A stretch of 64,000 nucleotides of DNA from ChocPot-Mid sp043804925 (GCA_043804925.1 JAZDIP010000094.1:18469-82468), one strand, 5' to 3'; shown: positions 42,901 through 53,063, counted from the stretch's first letter. Numbers and translations: made by a program. The notes: generated by a model from the sequence alone, not told the origin.

Positions 42901-44180
42901 CGATTACCGATGCAATGGTTGTTGATGCTTTAACAATAAGTGGGGGTACAGTTAATAACACTCCAATAGGAGCAACAACTGCCTCAACAGGAAAATTCAC
43001 TTCATTGCAATTACCGACAGGAGCAACAATAGATGAATTCTCCACTGACGGAACATTAGCAGACAACAGCGATATTGCTGTTCCAACTGAACAGGCAGTT
43101 AAGACTTATGTGGATAATTCGATAAGTGCGGCAAATTCATTTTCAACTACATCAAATGTCACCAGTAATTCACCGGGAGACCTTGTCAATGATGATTTTG
43201 TTTTCGGTTCATCAAGTCTTGATTACGACGGAAATATAGACCATAATATCAGGATGTTTTTCGATAAAAGCAAAGCAGCTTTCAGAGCCGGATATGTTGC
43301 GTTACAATGGGATGAAGCCAATAGAGGTTTTGCTTCTATGGCTTGGGGTACCCGAACAACTGCAAGTGGAGTCTATGCAACTGCCTGGGGCTACCAAACA
43401 ACTGCAAGCGACGATTACTCAACAGTATGGGGTGAATCAAACACTGCGTCAGGGTATGCTGCTACTGCCTTTGGATCAGGAACATCAGCAACCGCTCAGC
43501 AAGCAACTGCATGGGGCTCTATAACAACAGCATCAGGTCTTTATTCAACAGCAATGGGTTATAATACATCAGCTAGTGGTGGAGCAGCTTTATCAATCGG
43601 AACTTCGTCTATAGCCAGTGGCGATGCTTCAATTGCAGGAGGATACAGCACTACTGCAGAAACTTTTGCTCAAGTCTCATTAGGACAATTTAATACAGCG
43701 CTAAGTGGAAATACATCTACTTGGGTGTCAACGGAAAGACTTTTTGTTATCGGTAATGGTACCAGCAGCGGCTCAACGTCCGACGCCTTGGTTATGCTGA
43801 AGAATGGAAGTACTACACTAAAATCCAATGCAACAACTTCAGCTCTTTCAGTAAATAATACTGGCACAGGACCTGCAATTTCAGTTACAGATGGTGGCGG
43901 TGGTGTGAAACTTTCTTATGAAGCTATTGCTATTGCTTCTGATGTTAAAACGATATCAAACGATGTTTCTGTTGTACATATAACAGCAAATGATAATGGA
44001 ACTACAGATGTTATTACCATGCCTTCAGGTACAAATGGACAAATACTCTATGTATTCTATTCAGAACTTGGCGATGATGACCCTGGAGATTTCGGTGGAA
44101 TATATACCACCACAGGTTCAGCAAAGCTTACATTTGTCTATATGAACGGAGCATGGGTATTGATGAGTGTAATTGAATAA
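39930..44180 (+). CDS. Giant secreted repeat protein A (YadA-head-like repeats)
   Basis: 1416 residues. Signal peptide MKKIIFGIIFLLFHTLLISQ, then an N-terminal domain (about 20-125, 'ISYQGRILDTDGNPVSDGDY') shared with many FCB-group surface proteins. Residues about 400-460 have 'LEVDG-x-T-Y-LY' strands; about 490-1060 have repeats of 'STGTGTLVVTGGTGISQNLY' and 'GATTRSTGAFTTLTANGAT' with 'NELYAMNQNVRTTD' units; about 1130-1240 have 14-residue 'TAWGYQTTASDDYS' repeats like the left-handed beta-roll head of trimeric adhesins such as YadA. The last 90 residues end in a small beta domain. No T9SS tail or autotransporter barrel is visible, so the export route is unclear. A trimeric surface fibre or adhesin is likely. 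Paralog of the gene at 44454; followed by a terminator. Confidence 0.85.
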   Translation: MKKIIFGIIFLLFHTLLISQVPNQISYQGRILDTDGNPVSDGDYLMLFSIWKDATSTDISNLVFTETQNVGLVNGFFNVNIGSTSDLSGVSWSNTLWLETKLGDNAPYPRTKLTSVPYSFFTYKAETALKADISTTVEDGAITQSKLADGVMAIPMGTAGGSLSGEYPNPVIDPQAIVDAIEPGSITQEKLASNITAIPIGEARGDLVGYFPEPTIRPGSIRTEYFGPEVVNEGVIADDAVTTYKIMDDAVTLDKMYNGNKNGQVIWWDSVENNWMYSGGPAPMVPSDDYVLKWNDNGWVEWAKDALYLPYAYSDTTVNNETLFSITKTDLVGDVISATVAPSSTTTSLSTAISGTATQGHAIYAHNNSATHSTIYAINDDVTGLALETMGDTYIGGSLDVEGATSFLGNFDVDGLSTLSDAIIGGDLEVDGNTWLHGTLEVDGITYLYDNLEVDGLTYLYNDLEVDGNAYFYNDLNVYGTQVINGPLQITNTTNSTSTGTGALIVTGGTGIGQNLYVGGLTRITNGTVSSSTGTGALVVSGGTGIAGNTYIGGTLNVTGLSTLPTVAVNGGTINNTSIGATTRSTGAFTTLTSNGQNTFTANISSSSTGTGTLVVTGGTGISQNLYVGGTANVTGVSTLASVAINGGTINNTSVGATTRSTGAFTTLTANGATTLTAGTGSSSTGTGTLVVTGGTGISQNLYVGGTGNFTGALTAATLNTGFGNNELYAMNQNVQTTDAVTFSTVNTGQGAYELFAMDQNVRTTDAPTFATVNTGFGANELYAMNQNVRTTDNVTFANLTATGTVALPANSITDAMVVDALTISGGIVNNTPIGATTRSTGAFTTLTANGATTLTAGTGSVSTGTGTLVVTGGTGISENLYVGGTGNITGILSAATVNTGQGAYELYAMDQNVRTTDAPTFVTINTGNGANELFAMDQNVRTTDAPTFVTVNTGNGANELYAMNQNVRTTDNVTFANLTATSTVALPANSITDAMVVDALTISGGTVNNTPIGATTASTGKFTSLQLPTGATIDEFSTDGTLADNSDIAVPTEQAVKTYVDNSISAANSFSTTSNVTSNSPGDLVNDDFVFGSSSLDYDGNIDHNIRMFFDKSKAAFRAGYVALQWDEANRGFASMAWGTRTTASGVYATAWGYQTTASDDYSTVWGESNTASGYAATAFGSGTSATAQQATAWGSITTASGLYSTAMGYNTSASGGAALSIGTSSIASGDASIAGGYSTTAETFAQVSLGQFNTALSGNTSTWVSTERLFVIGNGTSSGSTSDALVMLKNGSTTLKSNATTSALSVNNTGTGPAISVTDGGGGVKLSYEAIAIASDVKTISNDVSVVHITANDNGTTDVITMPSGTNGQILYVFYSELGDDDPGDFGGIYTTTGSAKLTFVYMNGAWVLMSVIE

Positions 44181-44207
44181 TTGTTCAAATTATTTTTATT
44201 ATTCAAG

Positions 44208-44231
44208 GGGAGCTTCGGCTCCCTTTTTTTT
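44208..44231 (+). terminator. Strong terminator between the two giant genes
   Basis: GGGAGC (44208-44213), UUCG-type loop (44214-44217), GCTCCC (44218-44223), then eight T residues. A textbook intrinsic terminator. Confidence 0.95.
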
Positions 44232-44453
44232 GTGATTTTGCTTCTATTTGTCATAAAACAATATTCTCCAATAATATAGCGAAAAAAAATAATAAAAGAA
44301 AAATATTTTTTTTTATAATTAAATTTCATTAATTTAAGGTCTTAATAATTTAAGTAATTATTAATAACATTCGTATTGTGGTTCTTTTTCATCATTGAAT
44401 AAGTTAAAAAATTATTTTATATAAATTCTTTCAAATAATTATAGAGGTTAGTT

Positions 44454-47400
44454 ATGAAAAAGTTCATTTACGGGATAATATTTATTTTATTCCACTCCAT
44501 TCTTTTTTCCCAAATACCTACTGAGATAAGTTATCAGGGAAGAATATTAGATACTGATGGCAATCCTGTCTCAGACGGGAATTATTTAATGCTTTTCAGT
44601 GTGTGGAAGCATGCAACTAGTACAGATGTAACAAATCTGGTTTTCACAGAAACACAAAATGTGAATTTAGTCAATGGTTTTTTTAATGTCAATATTGGTT
44701 CTGTTGCAGACATGATGAACGTTCCATGGGGAAATGAGCTTTGGCTGGAAACAAAACTCGGAGATAATGCGCCCTATCCCAGAACAAAACTGACATCAGT
44801 GCCATATTCATTTTTTACTTACAAAGCGGAAACTGCAATAAAAGCAGATATAGCCACAACAGTAGAAGATGGAGCAATTACACAATCGAAATTAGCTGAT
44901 GGAGTAATGGCAATACCAATGGGCACTGCCGGCGGCTCTCTTTCGGGTGAATATCCAAATCCCGTAATTGACCCACAGGCAATAATTGACGCAATAGAAC
45001 CCGGCTCGATAACTCAGGAAAAATTAGCATCAAATATAACAGCTATTCCAATAGGAGAAGCACGTGGGGATTTGGTCGGATATTTTCCCGAACCGACAAT
45101 TCGACCGGGAGCGATACGAACAGAATATTTTGCTCCTGAAGTAGTTACCGAAGGAGTTCTGGCTCCTGATGCCGTTATCACATCGAGAATCATGGATGAT
45201 GCCGTAACATTAGAAAAGATGTTCAATGGTAATAAAAACGGACAAATTATCTGGTGGGATACTGTCGAAAACAACTGGATGTATTCAGGAGGTCCTGCAC
45301 CAATGGCACCATCGGATGATTACGTATTAAAATGGAATGATAACGGATGGGTCGAATGGGACAAAGATGCTCTTTATCTTCCATACGCATATTCAGACAC
45401 CACTGTCAATGACGAAACACTATTTTCAATAACAAAAACAGATGTTATTGGTAGTGTTATAGCTGCAATAGTTGCTCCTTCAGGTTCAATTACCTCTGAT
45501 GCTATTGCCATTGAAGCTATTGCAACAAACGGACATGCAATTTATGCTCTCAATAATAGTTCATCTAATTCTACTATTTATGCTGTAAACCTGGATACGA
45601 CCGGATATGCCCTTGAAACAATGGGTGATGCAAATGTTGTTGGTGCTTTACTGGTTAACGGTGAAACAGCATTTGTCGGTGATTTTGATGTTGACGGTCT
45701 GACAACTCTCAGCGATGCTGTAATTGGTGGCGACCTTGAAGTAATGGGCAATTCTTTACTACATGGAATACTCGAGACAGAAGGTGATGTCTATCTTTAT
45801 AATAATATGGAAGTTGACGGCGATGTGTATTTTTATAGTAATCTTGATGTTTCCGGTTCGCAAATAATAAACGGACCACTGCAAATTACAAATACCGCAA
45901 ACTCAACCGGAACTGGTTCAGGTGCTTTGATTGTTGCAGGTGGTGCAGGTATCGGACAAAATCTATATGTAGGTGGTTTAACAAGATTAACCAATGGTAC
46001 AGGTTCTACCGGTACAGGCACAGGTGCTTTAGTAGTTACAGGAGGTACAGGTATTGGGCAAAACTTATATGTTGGCGGTACGGCCAATGTTACTGGTGCG
46101 ACAAATATTGCCGGAATTACAAGCATCACAAATTCGACAGTTTCTTCACTACCCACAAATGGTGCTTTGGTAGTTACCGGAGGTACAGGTATAAGCGGTG
46201 CGTTGAATGTTGCCGGAGTATCAAAAGTAACAAATGGAACAGGTTCGACAAGTACAGGCACCGGTGCTTTTGTTGTCACGGGTGGTGCAGGTATTGGTCA
46301 AAACTTATATGTTGGCGGTACGGCAAATGTTGCCGGAATTACAAGCATCACAAATTCGACTGTTTCTTCATTACCCACAAACGGTGCTTTGGTAGTTACA
46401 GGAGGTACAGGAATAAGTGGTGCTTTGAATGTAGCCGGTGTTACCAAAGTAACCAACGGAACAAGTTCAACAAGTACAAGTACCGGAGCTTTAGTCGTAA
46501 CAGGAGGTATTGGTGTAGGTGGTGCTTTAAATGTAGGTGGTACAATGAACGTTGCCGGATTGGTTTCCCTTGGGAATGTTGCAATAACCGGTGGTTCCAT
46601 AAATGGAACAACTATTGGAGCAACAACCCGTTCAACCGGTGCTTTTACTACTTTGACTGCTAACGGAGCTACAACTTTAACCGCAGGAACCGGCTCTTCA
46701 AGCACAGGGACAGGTACACTTGTTGTTACCGGTGGTACAGGTATTAGCGAGAACTTATATGTCGGTGGTTTAGGTAGATTAACTAACTCGACAACTTCGA
46801 CAAGTACAGGGACCGGAGCTTTGGTAGTAACCGGAGGTACCGGAATTGGCGGTAATTTATATGTTGGTGGAACTGCTAATGTCAGCGGTTTGTCAACTCT
46901 TAGCAGTGTTGCTATAAGTGGAGGTTCAATTAATAACACATCAATTGGTGCATCTACCCGTTCATCAGGTGCTTTCACAACTTTGTCAGCCAATGGAGCA
47001 TCGACATTAACTGCGGGGACTGGCTCTACAAGCACCGGTACAGGAACACTTGTTGTTACAGGTGGTACGGGCATTAGCCAAAATCTTTTTGTTGGTGGAA
47101 CTGCTAATGTTGCGGGTGTAACGAGTGTTACAAATTCAACAAATTCAACAAGTACAGGTAGCGGTGCTTTGGTTGTTTCCGGTGGTGCAGGTATCGGACA
47201 AAATTTATATGTCGGAGGCAATTTGAATGTTGCAGGTACTCTTACTTTGCCTGCAAATTCTATTACCGATGCTATGGTTGTTGATGCTCTAACGATTAAC
47301 GGGGGAACAATTAACAATACTCCAATTGGTTCATCAACACGGTCTTCGGGTGCTTTTACAACATTAACTGCAAGTGGAGCGACAACACTAACAGCCAATA

Positions 47401-50400
47401 CTACTTCAGGGAGTACATCTACAGGTACATTAGTGGTTACCGGCGGTGCAGGGATTAGTGAAAATCTTAATGTTGGCGGTGTTGGAAAAATATGGAACAC
47501 TATAAATGCATATAGTCCAACTACAGGTGCTTTACAGGTTGTTGGAGGTGTCGGTATCGGTCAGGCACTTTTTGTTGGTAATGGTATTAATGTAACAGGT
47601 ACGGTAACTCTTCCTAATAATTCGATTACCGATGCTATGGCTGTTAATGCTTTAACAATAGACGGCGGTACAATTAATAACACTACTATCGGAGCCACGA
47701 CTGCTTCGACAGGTAAATTCACGACATTGCAATTACCAAGCGGCTCAACAATTAACGAATTCTCTACTGACAGCACCTTGGGAGGTAACAGTGACCTTGC
47801 AGTTCCAACGGAACAAGCAGTAAAAAATTATGTTAATAATCATCTGTCATCAATCTCCGCAGATAATGGTTTAACAGAAAATCCCGACAATAATTTCCAA
47901 TTGGGTGGAACATTAATACAAGGTACAGATATAAACCAGGATGGATATGATATGACATGGAATCTTGGTGGAGGTAATTTTATTGTTGGAGGAGCACCTG
48001 TGGCAGGTAACCAAAAAGATTCAAAAGAAAAGTTAAATTCCGGGGGAGGAACAAGATTGATTGTTACAAGTGACGGTAATGTTGGTATTGGTACTGATGT
48101 ACCGACTTATGATTTGGAAGTTGCCGGTAGCCAATATATCTGGAATGACCTTGAAGTTGATGGATATACATACTTGTATAACGACCTTGAGGTTAATGGT
48201 TATACTTATTTATATAATAATCTTGAAGTAAATGCTTCTGCTGAATTTAATTATGATGTCACTGTCTGGGGTATGACCACACATGAAGGTGACCTCGATA
48301 TATACGGAACAACATGGATGGAAGACCTCGAAGTTTATGGTTATACTTACTTGTATGACAACCTCGAAGTAGATGGTTCAACATACTTATATTCCGACCT
48401 AAATGTAGATGGACAAACATACCTTAATGGTGGTCTTGAAATTTCAGGAGCAATGACAATTGACAATGATTTATATGTAACAGGAGATCTAACAGCTGAT
48501 GGGAATGTTGTTTTTGGGGACATGTCAGATGCAGATAATGTTACCATAAGTAATGATGGAACAGTTCCTGCTCTTGTTATTTATGGTGATACTGAAATAG
48601 GTGATTATGCGATGGAGGTTTATGGTATTTCAACATTTTGGGGAAATCTTGATGTTTGGGGGGACTATTCGTCTGATGGAGGTGACATAACATTGAATTA
48701 TGGAGATCTATCAGTTGGAGGTACTACAACTTTAAGTACAACAAATCTGACGGGTGATTTAACTTTATCATCAGGAGCTTCTATAAATGAATTCTCTACA
48801 GACGGGACTTTAGCAGATAACAGCGATGTTGCTGTTCCAACAGAACAGGCAGTAAAAACTTATGTTGATGGTACAATCGGTGAGATTTCGGCTAATAATG
48901 GAATTACAGAAAGTTCTTCTTCTTTCCAATTGGGTGGTACGTTGGTTCAAAATACTGAAATAGACCAGAACGGCAACAATATGACTTGGCTGTTAAGCAA
49001 CAGTAGCTTCGATATTCGTTCAGTATATGGGGAAATCGTACTCGGTATAGAAAGTAAAAAAGAAAAGATAAATTCCGGAGTTGGAAATTCTGCCTTCTTT
49101 GTAGCCGGCAATGGTTATGTTGGAATAGGCACTGATGTACCTTCCTATGAATTGGAAGTTGGTGGCAGCGAATATATTTGGAATGACCTTGAAGTTGACG
49201 GTTATACATATTTATACAGTGACCTCGAAGTTTACGGCAGCACATATCTATACGGAACAATGCAATTGCCAAACGGTTCTACAATTGATGAATTCTCTAC
49301 AGACGGGACTTTATCTGATAACAGCGATTATGCAGTACCTACAGAACAGGCAGTTAAAACTTATGTTGATAATGCTGTCGGTGTGGCTTCTTCATTTTCA
49401 ACTGTTTCAAATTTGACAAGCAATTCTCCCGGAGATATGGCTTATGATGATTTCGTTTTTGGTTCAAACCAATTGGATGATGATTCAAATTCCGACCATT
49501 ATAATCGCTTTTTCTTCGATAAAAGCAAGGGAGCTTTCAGGTCAGGTTATGTTGACGGTACTCAATGGGATGATGCTAACAGAGGTGAAAATTCAATTGC
49601 TTGGGGTGCAAATAATATAGCATCCGGATTTGGTTCAACAGCATGGGGTGACTATGCAGAAGCCAGCGCTTCGTTCTCAACTGCCTGGGGTTATTCATGG
49701 GCAACTGCAGACTATGCTACAGCTTGGGGTTATTCAGCGGCTGTTGGAGATTATTCCACTGCTTGGGGTGAGGGTTCAGCAGCTAATGGATATGCCACCG
49801 CATGGGGTGAATCCTCTGCTAGTGGAGTATATTCGACTGCATGGGGTGCAGGAGATGCAGCAACCGATTATGCAACAGCGTGGGGATGGTCTTTTGCAAA
49901 TGGTATTTATTCTACTGCTTTTGGTGAAGCATATGCTGATGGAGATTATTCCACAGCATGGGGTAATGCTGCTGCTTACGGAGAATACTCCACAGCTTGG
50001 GGTAATGGATATGTTGACGCTCCTTTATCAACAGCTTGGGGAAATTACGCTGAAGCTACTGGAGATTATGCAACAGCATGGGGTAGAGCTTCTGCTGAGG
50101 GTGATTATTCTACAGCGTGGGGACCCTTTACAACAGCCGAGTCTTATGCTCAAACTACACTTGGTCAATATAATACAGCTGTTGCATGCACTTCTGCAAC
50201 CGGCTGGGAATCAGGTGACAGACTGTTTGTAATTGGTAACGGCACAGGTTACGGCTCAGAATCAGATGCTCTCGTAATGCTGAAGAATGGTAATACGACA
50301 TTGAATGGTGATTTTACCGTTTCAGGTGTTATAACCGGTGATGGCTCGGGTATAACCGGTGTTTCCGCATCAAGTATGGCTTTTTCCGGAATTACATCGA

Positions 50401-51035
50401 GCACTAACTCAACCGCCAGTTTGGTGATTGGTAGTGGTGCTAACTTAGCTCCTGATGGTTCAGGCGGAAATATTGTCGCGAATAAATTTATCATGGATGG
50501 TGTTTCATCAACTAATGCCGTTGATTTAGCGACCACAGAAGTTGACGGTGAATTACCTGATGCAAATGTTGCTGATAATTTGACAATCAGCGGTGGTACA
50601 ATTGAAAATACCCCAATTGGCGGAACAACACCTGCGACGGGTTCTTTTGCATCATCGGCAACTCTTGCAGCTTTAACTGTAGCTAATACTGGCACCGGTG
50701 CAGGAGTGTCTATTGATAATGGTACGGGTACAGGACTTGCTCTATCAATTACCAACAGTGGCGGTGCAGTGAAGTTGTCTTCCGGCTTTGCTACAGTTTC
50801 TTCAAATGCACTTACTATTCCTGATGATGTCTCTATTTATGACATAACATCTGATGAGAATTCTACCGAAGATGTAATTACTATGCCTGCCGGTGTTGAA
50901 GGACAAATATTATACATTGCTTACCATTCAGCAACTGATAATGCCAATTTTGGTGTCTATACCACAGCTTTAGCAGCAGGACTCACCTTTGTTTATGTAA
51001 ATAGTTCATGGCGAGTTGTTTCGATAATTGAATAG
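44454..51035 (+). CDS. Giant secreted repeat protein B (YadA-head-like repeats)
   Basis: 2193 residues, a longer paralog of the gene at 39930. Signal peptide MKKFIYGIIFILFHSILFSQ and N-terminal domain are nearly the same as in A through about residue 330. The central part is expanded: more than ten 'TGTGALVVTGGTGIGQNLYV' units, two 'DLEVDGYTYLYNDLEVNGYT' strand blocks (about 1225-1330 and 1585-1605), and three 'EFSTDGTLADNSDVAVPTEQ' blocks. Residues about 1700-1905 carry some 15 'STAWG' beta-roll repeats, twice the number in A. The 3' part of about 100 residues aligns with that of A. The difference looks like repeat expansion or contraction after tandem duplication. No translocator domain is visible. 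An exported adhesive fibre is likely. Confidence 0.85.
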   Translation: MKKFIYGIIFILFHSILFSQIPTEISYQGRILDTDGNPVSDGNYLMLFSVWKHATSTDVTNLVFTETQNVNLVNGFFNVNIGSVADMMNVPWGNELWLETKLGDNAPYPRTKLTSVPYSFFTYKAETAIKADIATTVEDGAITQSKLADGVMAIPMGTAGGSLSGEYPNPVIDPQAIIDAIEPGSITQEKLASNITAIPIGEARGDLVGYFPEPTIRPGAIRTEYFAPEVVTEGVLAPDAVITSRIMDDAVTLEKMFNGNKNGQIIWWDTVENNWMYSGGPAPMAPSDDYVLKWNDNGWVEWDKDALYLPYAYSDTTVNDETLFSITKTDVIGSVIAAIVAPSGSITSDAIAIEAIATNGHAIYALNNSSSNSTIYAVNLDTTGYALETMGDANVVGALLVNGETAFVGDFDVDGLTTLSDAVIGGDLEVMGNSLLHGILETEGDVYLYNNMEVDGDVYFYSNLDVSGSQIINGPLQITNTANSTGTGSGALIVAGGAGIGQNLYVGGLTRLTNGTGSTGTGTGALVVTGGTGIGQNLYVGGTANVTGATNIAGITSITNSTVSSLPTNGALVVTGGTGISGALNVAGVSKVTNGTGSTSTGTGAFVVTGGAGIGQNLYVGGTANVAGITSITNSTVSSLPTNGALVVTGGTGISGALNVAGVTKVTNGTSSTSTSTGALVVTGGIGVGGALNVGGTMNVAGLVSLGNVAITGGSINGTTIGATTRSTGAFTTLTANGATTLTAGTGSSSTGTGTLVVTGGTGISENLYVGGLGRLTNSTTSTSTGTGALVVTGGTGIGGNLYVGGTANVSGLSTLSSVAISGGSINNTSIGASTRSSGAFTTLSANGASTLTAGTGSTSTGTGTLVVTGGTGISQNLFVGGTANVAGVTSVTNSTNSTSTGSGALVVSGGAGIGQNLYVGGNLNVAGTLTLPANSITDAMVVDALTINGGTINNTPIGSSTRSSGAFTTLTASGATTLTANTTSGSTSTGTLVVTGGAGISENLNVGGVGKIWNTINAYSPTTGALQVVGGVGIGQALFVGNGINVTGTVTLPNNSITDAMAVNALTIDGGTINNTTIGATTASTGKFTTLQLPSGSTINEFSTDSTLGGNSDLAVPTEQAVKNYVNNHLSSISADNGLTENPDNNFQLGGTLIQGTDINQDGYDMTWNLGGGNFIVGGAPVAGNQKDSKEKLNSGGGTRLIVTSDGNVGIGTDVPTYDLEVAGSQYIWNDLEVDGYTYLYNDLEVNGYTYLYNNLEVNASAEFNYDVTVWGMTTHEGDLDIYGTTWMEDLEVYGYTYLYDNLEVDGSTYLYSDLNVDGQTYLNGGLEISGAMTIDNDLYVTGDLTADGNVVFGDMSDADNVTISNDGTVPALVIYGDTEIGDYAMEVYGISTFWGNLDVWGDYSSDGGDITLNYGDLSVGGTTTLSTTNLTGDLTLSSGASINEFSTDGTLADNSDVAVPTEQAVKTYVDGTIGEISANNGITESSSSFQLGGTLVQNTEIDQNGNNMTWLLSNSSFDIRSVYGEIVLGIESKKEKINSGVGNSAFFVAGNGYVGIGTDVPSYELEVGGSEYIWNDLEVDGYTYLYSDLEVYGSTYLYGTMQLPNGSTIDEFSTDGTLSDNSDYAVPTEQAVKTYVDNAVGVASSFSTVSNLTSNSPGDMAYDDFVFGSNQLDDDSNSDHYNRFFFDKSKGAFRSGYVDGTQWDDANRGENSIAWGANNIASGFGSTAWGDYAEASASFSTAWGYSWATADYATAWGYSAAVGDYSTAWGEGSAANGYATAWGESSASGVYSTAWGAGDAATDYATAWGWSFANGIYSTAFGEAYADGDYSTAWGNAAAYGEYSTAWGNGYVDAPLSTAWGNYAEATGDYATAWGRASAEGDYSTAWGPFTTAESYAQTTLGQYNTAVACTSATGWESGDRLFVIGNGTGYGSESDALVMLKNGNTTLNGDFTVSGVITGDGSGITGVSASSMAFSGITSSTNSTASLVIGSGANLAPDGSGGNIVANKFIMDGVSSTNAVDLATTEVDGELPDANVADNLTISGGTIENTPIGGTTPATGSFASSATLAALTVANTGTGAGVSIDNGTGTGLALSITNSGGAVKLSSGFATVSSNALTIPDDVSIYDITSDENSTEDVITMPAGVEGQILYIAYHSATDNANFGVYTTALAAGLTFVYVNSSWRVVSIIE

Positions 51036-51117
51036 TAAAAAATAAACGTCAGCTTAAAACTGATGAAATGAATTAAAATGGGGAGATTCGGCGACCTTAG
51101 AAGATAGAATTAAAAAG

Positions 51118-51147
51118 CCGGCGACAGAAAATCGCCGGTTTTTTTTT
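51118..51147 (+). terminator. Terminator of giant gene B
   Basis: CCGGCGA (51118-51124) and TCGCCGG (51132-51138), 7-base loop, followed by a run of about ten T. Confidence 0.92.
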
Positions 51148-51316
51148 CAATGAATAATGAATAGTGAAAAATGAAAAATATTTTTCCTATTTTGTATTTT
51201 TCTTTGATGTTTTTACTGTTGAAACAAGGAGTTTTATTATCTCGTTCATATCAGAACTTATGCTTTTATATTATTCTTTGAAATAATAAAATTAACAAAA
51301 TGCGATAACTGATGTC

Positions 51317-51389
51317 GTCATTGCGAGAAGTGTTAACGATGAAGCAATCCCATGTATCAAGGGGATTGCTTCACTCCGTGCGCAATGAC
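51317..51389. repeat. Inverted-repeat intergenic element
   Basis: Outer arms GTCATTGCG (51317-51325) and CGCAATGAC (51381-51389); inner arms GAAGCAATCCC (51341-51351) and GGGGATTGCTTC (51361-51372). This is the GTCATTGCGAG...GAAGCAATCCC type of dispersed palindrome seen in many bacterial genomes. It could fold as a long hairpin in RNA. Confidence 0.8.
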
Positions 51390-51596
51390 AGTCAAATTGG
51401 TTTGTGATAACTAAATAATAATTTATTTTTTATAAGAATACTTTGGATTGAATTTATCTTTCACAAGATATTGACACAATTTCACAATTCTTATAGCAAA
51501 CGAATAACTCTTAGTTTTTAATATATTCTCCATAACCCCTCATTATTCATTATTCATTTTTCATTCTACATTAAATTTCGTTTTTCTGTCCTTCTG

Positions 51597-53063
51597 TCAT
51601 TCCGTCTTTCCCTTAAATATTGATTTAATCCTAGCTAACTCTCCTTTTGAGAAAAATCCCATAGTGCTGATTATGAAAATAAATAATCCCAATCCGGCAA
51701 TTCTCAAGGCAAAGGAATAGGGAAGAGGTAAACTTGATGTGAAAATCATTGCTAAACCATATATAATACCGGTTAGAAGAATAATTTTAATTAACCTAAT
51801 CCATTCGTATTGTATCGGATATATTTTTCTTGAATAAATATAGAGTGCAACAGCACTGACCAGATAAGCAGCAAATGTTGCCCATGCCGCTCCCCAATAA
51901 CCAATAATCGGTATTAATGTAAAATTCATTGCTACGTTAATTCCTGCTCCAATACCAATAGCCGCAGGCAAATATTGAGTTTTCTTTTCAATATGAAATC
52001 CACAGGCAAGATTATTATATACTCCATTGAAATAAAATCCAAGAAGTATGATTGGTATTATTCCCATACCGCTCCAATAATTAGGATTAATGAACTTACC
52101 GCCAATAAATGGCATTCGAACAATATAATCCATGAACATCGAAGTTAAAAGGAAAATAACAGCGGCAACCATGGTGAAGTAAGTCAGTATTCTTGCAAAA
52201 AGTTGCTTTGCATCCGGGTCTTTGTAATGGCTCAGGTAAAATGGCTTCCATGCATACTCAAAAACAGATACGAGCATTATCATTGGTATTCCAAGTTTGT
52301 GATTGCAGGAATACAAAGCAAACTCGACAGAATTTGTTAATGGCTTGAGTATCCACCTGTCCCCTACCTGAAGAATCATACCCGAAAGCATTGCAGGTAT
52401 TGTCGGAATGCCGAATTTAAGCATTTCCTTAAGCAATTTCCAATCAAAATGAAAATTGATTTTTGTGTAAATAATTTGTAAAAATATCAGACCGCCAATC
52501 GCATTTGCTATAATTTGTGCCCAAAGAATACCTTCAATTCTCCATCGCAGTATTACTACAAATACTATATTCAGCACTACTGCAACAATAACAAGTGAAA
52601 ACCTTGTCATTGCAAATTTCTTTGCCTGACGGGTCATTCGTAAAAATGCAAACGGCACAATCATCAAAGCATCAAGGAAAGGAATCAGTGATGCAAGCAT
52701 AATGATTTTATGTCCGTTCGGCAGACCTGTTATGGCAGGAGTAATAGAGGCGGAAAAAATGAATATTGTTAATGAAAAAATCCCGCTGATAATTAAAATT
52801 GAAATATAGGACAACGTAAATACCCTGTTGGAGTATTCCACATCATCATTTTCGTAAAAACGGAAATAAGCGGAGTCCATACCAAATCCATATATGATAT
52901 TGACAATGGCAATGATTACGAAGATATAGGTTACATCTCCAAATTCCTCCATAGTAAGTCTATTTGAATAAATTGGAGTAAGGAAAAAAGTAAGAAAGCG
53001 TGCTACGATAGTGAACACACCGTATATCATTGTATCTGAAGCAAGCGACTTTATTCTTGACAA
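51597..53063 (-). CDS. Polysaccharide (Wzx-type) flippase
   Basis: 488 residues with about 14 transmembrane helices and no soluble domain. The N-terminal helix pair 'SDTMIYGVFTIVARFLTFFL' followed by 'IYSNRLTMEEFGDVTYI' is characteristic of the MOP superfamily members that move lipid-linked oligosaccharides across the inner membrane. A central 'LKFGIPTIPAMLSGMILQVG' repeats the pattern in the second half. No glycosyltransferase or Wzy gene is close by, so the glycan cannot be named. It is a lone minus-strand gene whose promoter region faces the mod gene. Confidence 0.88.
   Translation of the reverse strand: MSRIKSLASDTMIYGVFTIVARFLTFFLTPIYSNRLTMEEFGDVTYIFVIIAIVNIIYGFGMDSAYFRFYENDDVEYSNRVFTLSYISILIISGIFSLTIFIFSASITPAITGLPNGHKIIMLASLIPFLDALMIVPFAFLRMTRQAKKFAMTRFSLVIVAVVLNIVFVVILRWRIEGILWAQIIANAIGGLIFLQIIYTKINFHFDWKLLKEMLKFGIPTIPAMLSGMILQVGDRWILKPLTNSVEFALYSCNHKLGIPMIMLVSVFEYAWKPFYLSHYKDPDAKQLFARILTYFTMVAAVIFLLTSMFMDYIVRMPFIGGKFINPNYWSGMGIIPIILLGFYFNGVYNNLACGFHIEKKTQYLPAAIGIGAGINVAMNFTLIPIIGYWGAAWATFAAYLVSAVALYIYSRKIYPIQYEWIRLIKIILLTGIIYGLAMIFTSSLPLPYSFALRIAGLGLFIFIISTMGFFSKGELARIKSIFKGKTE

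Larger units (their letters stand above)
51036..51596. other. 561-base gap: terminator, inverted-repeat element, spacer DNA
   Basis: Non-coding. Besides the terminator and the palindromic element listed separately, bases 51150-51300 and 51400-51596 are AT-rich spacer text with CATTATTCATTATTCATTTTTC near the right end. I see no gene or RNA in it. Confidence 0.5.

Noticed and set aside
46298..47500. 400-residue minus-strand ORF with Pro/Val-rich repeats
   Set aside because: It is the shadow of the giant repeat gene on the plus strand; its regular sequence simply mirrors the plus-strand repeats.
49630..50232. 200-residue plus-strand ORF in another frame of giant gene B
   Set aside because: A frame-shifted reading of the STAWG repeats; composition follows the repeat.
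51317..51389. Insertion sequence or MITE with flanking target duplication
   Set aside because: It is palindromic but I see no direct repeat of a target at its ends; it fits the common dispersed intergenic palindrome better.
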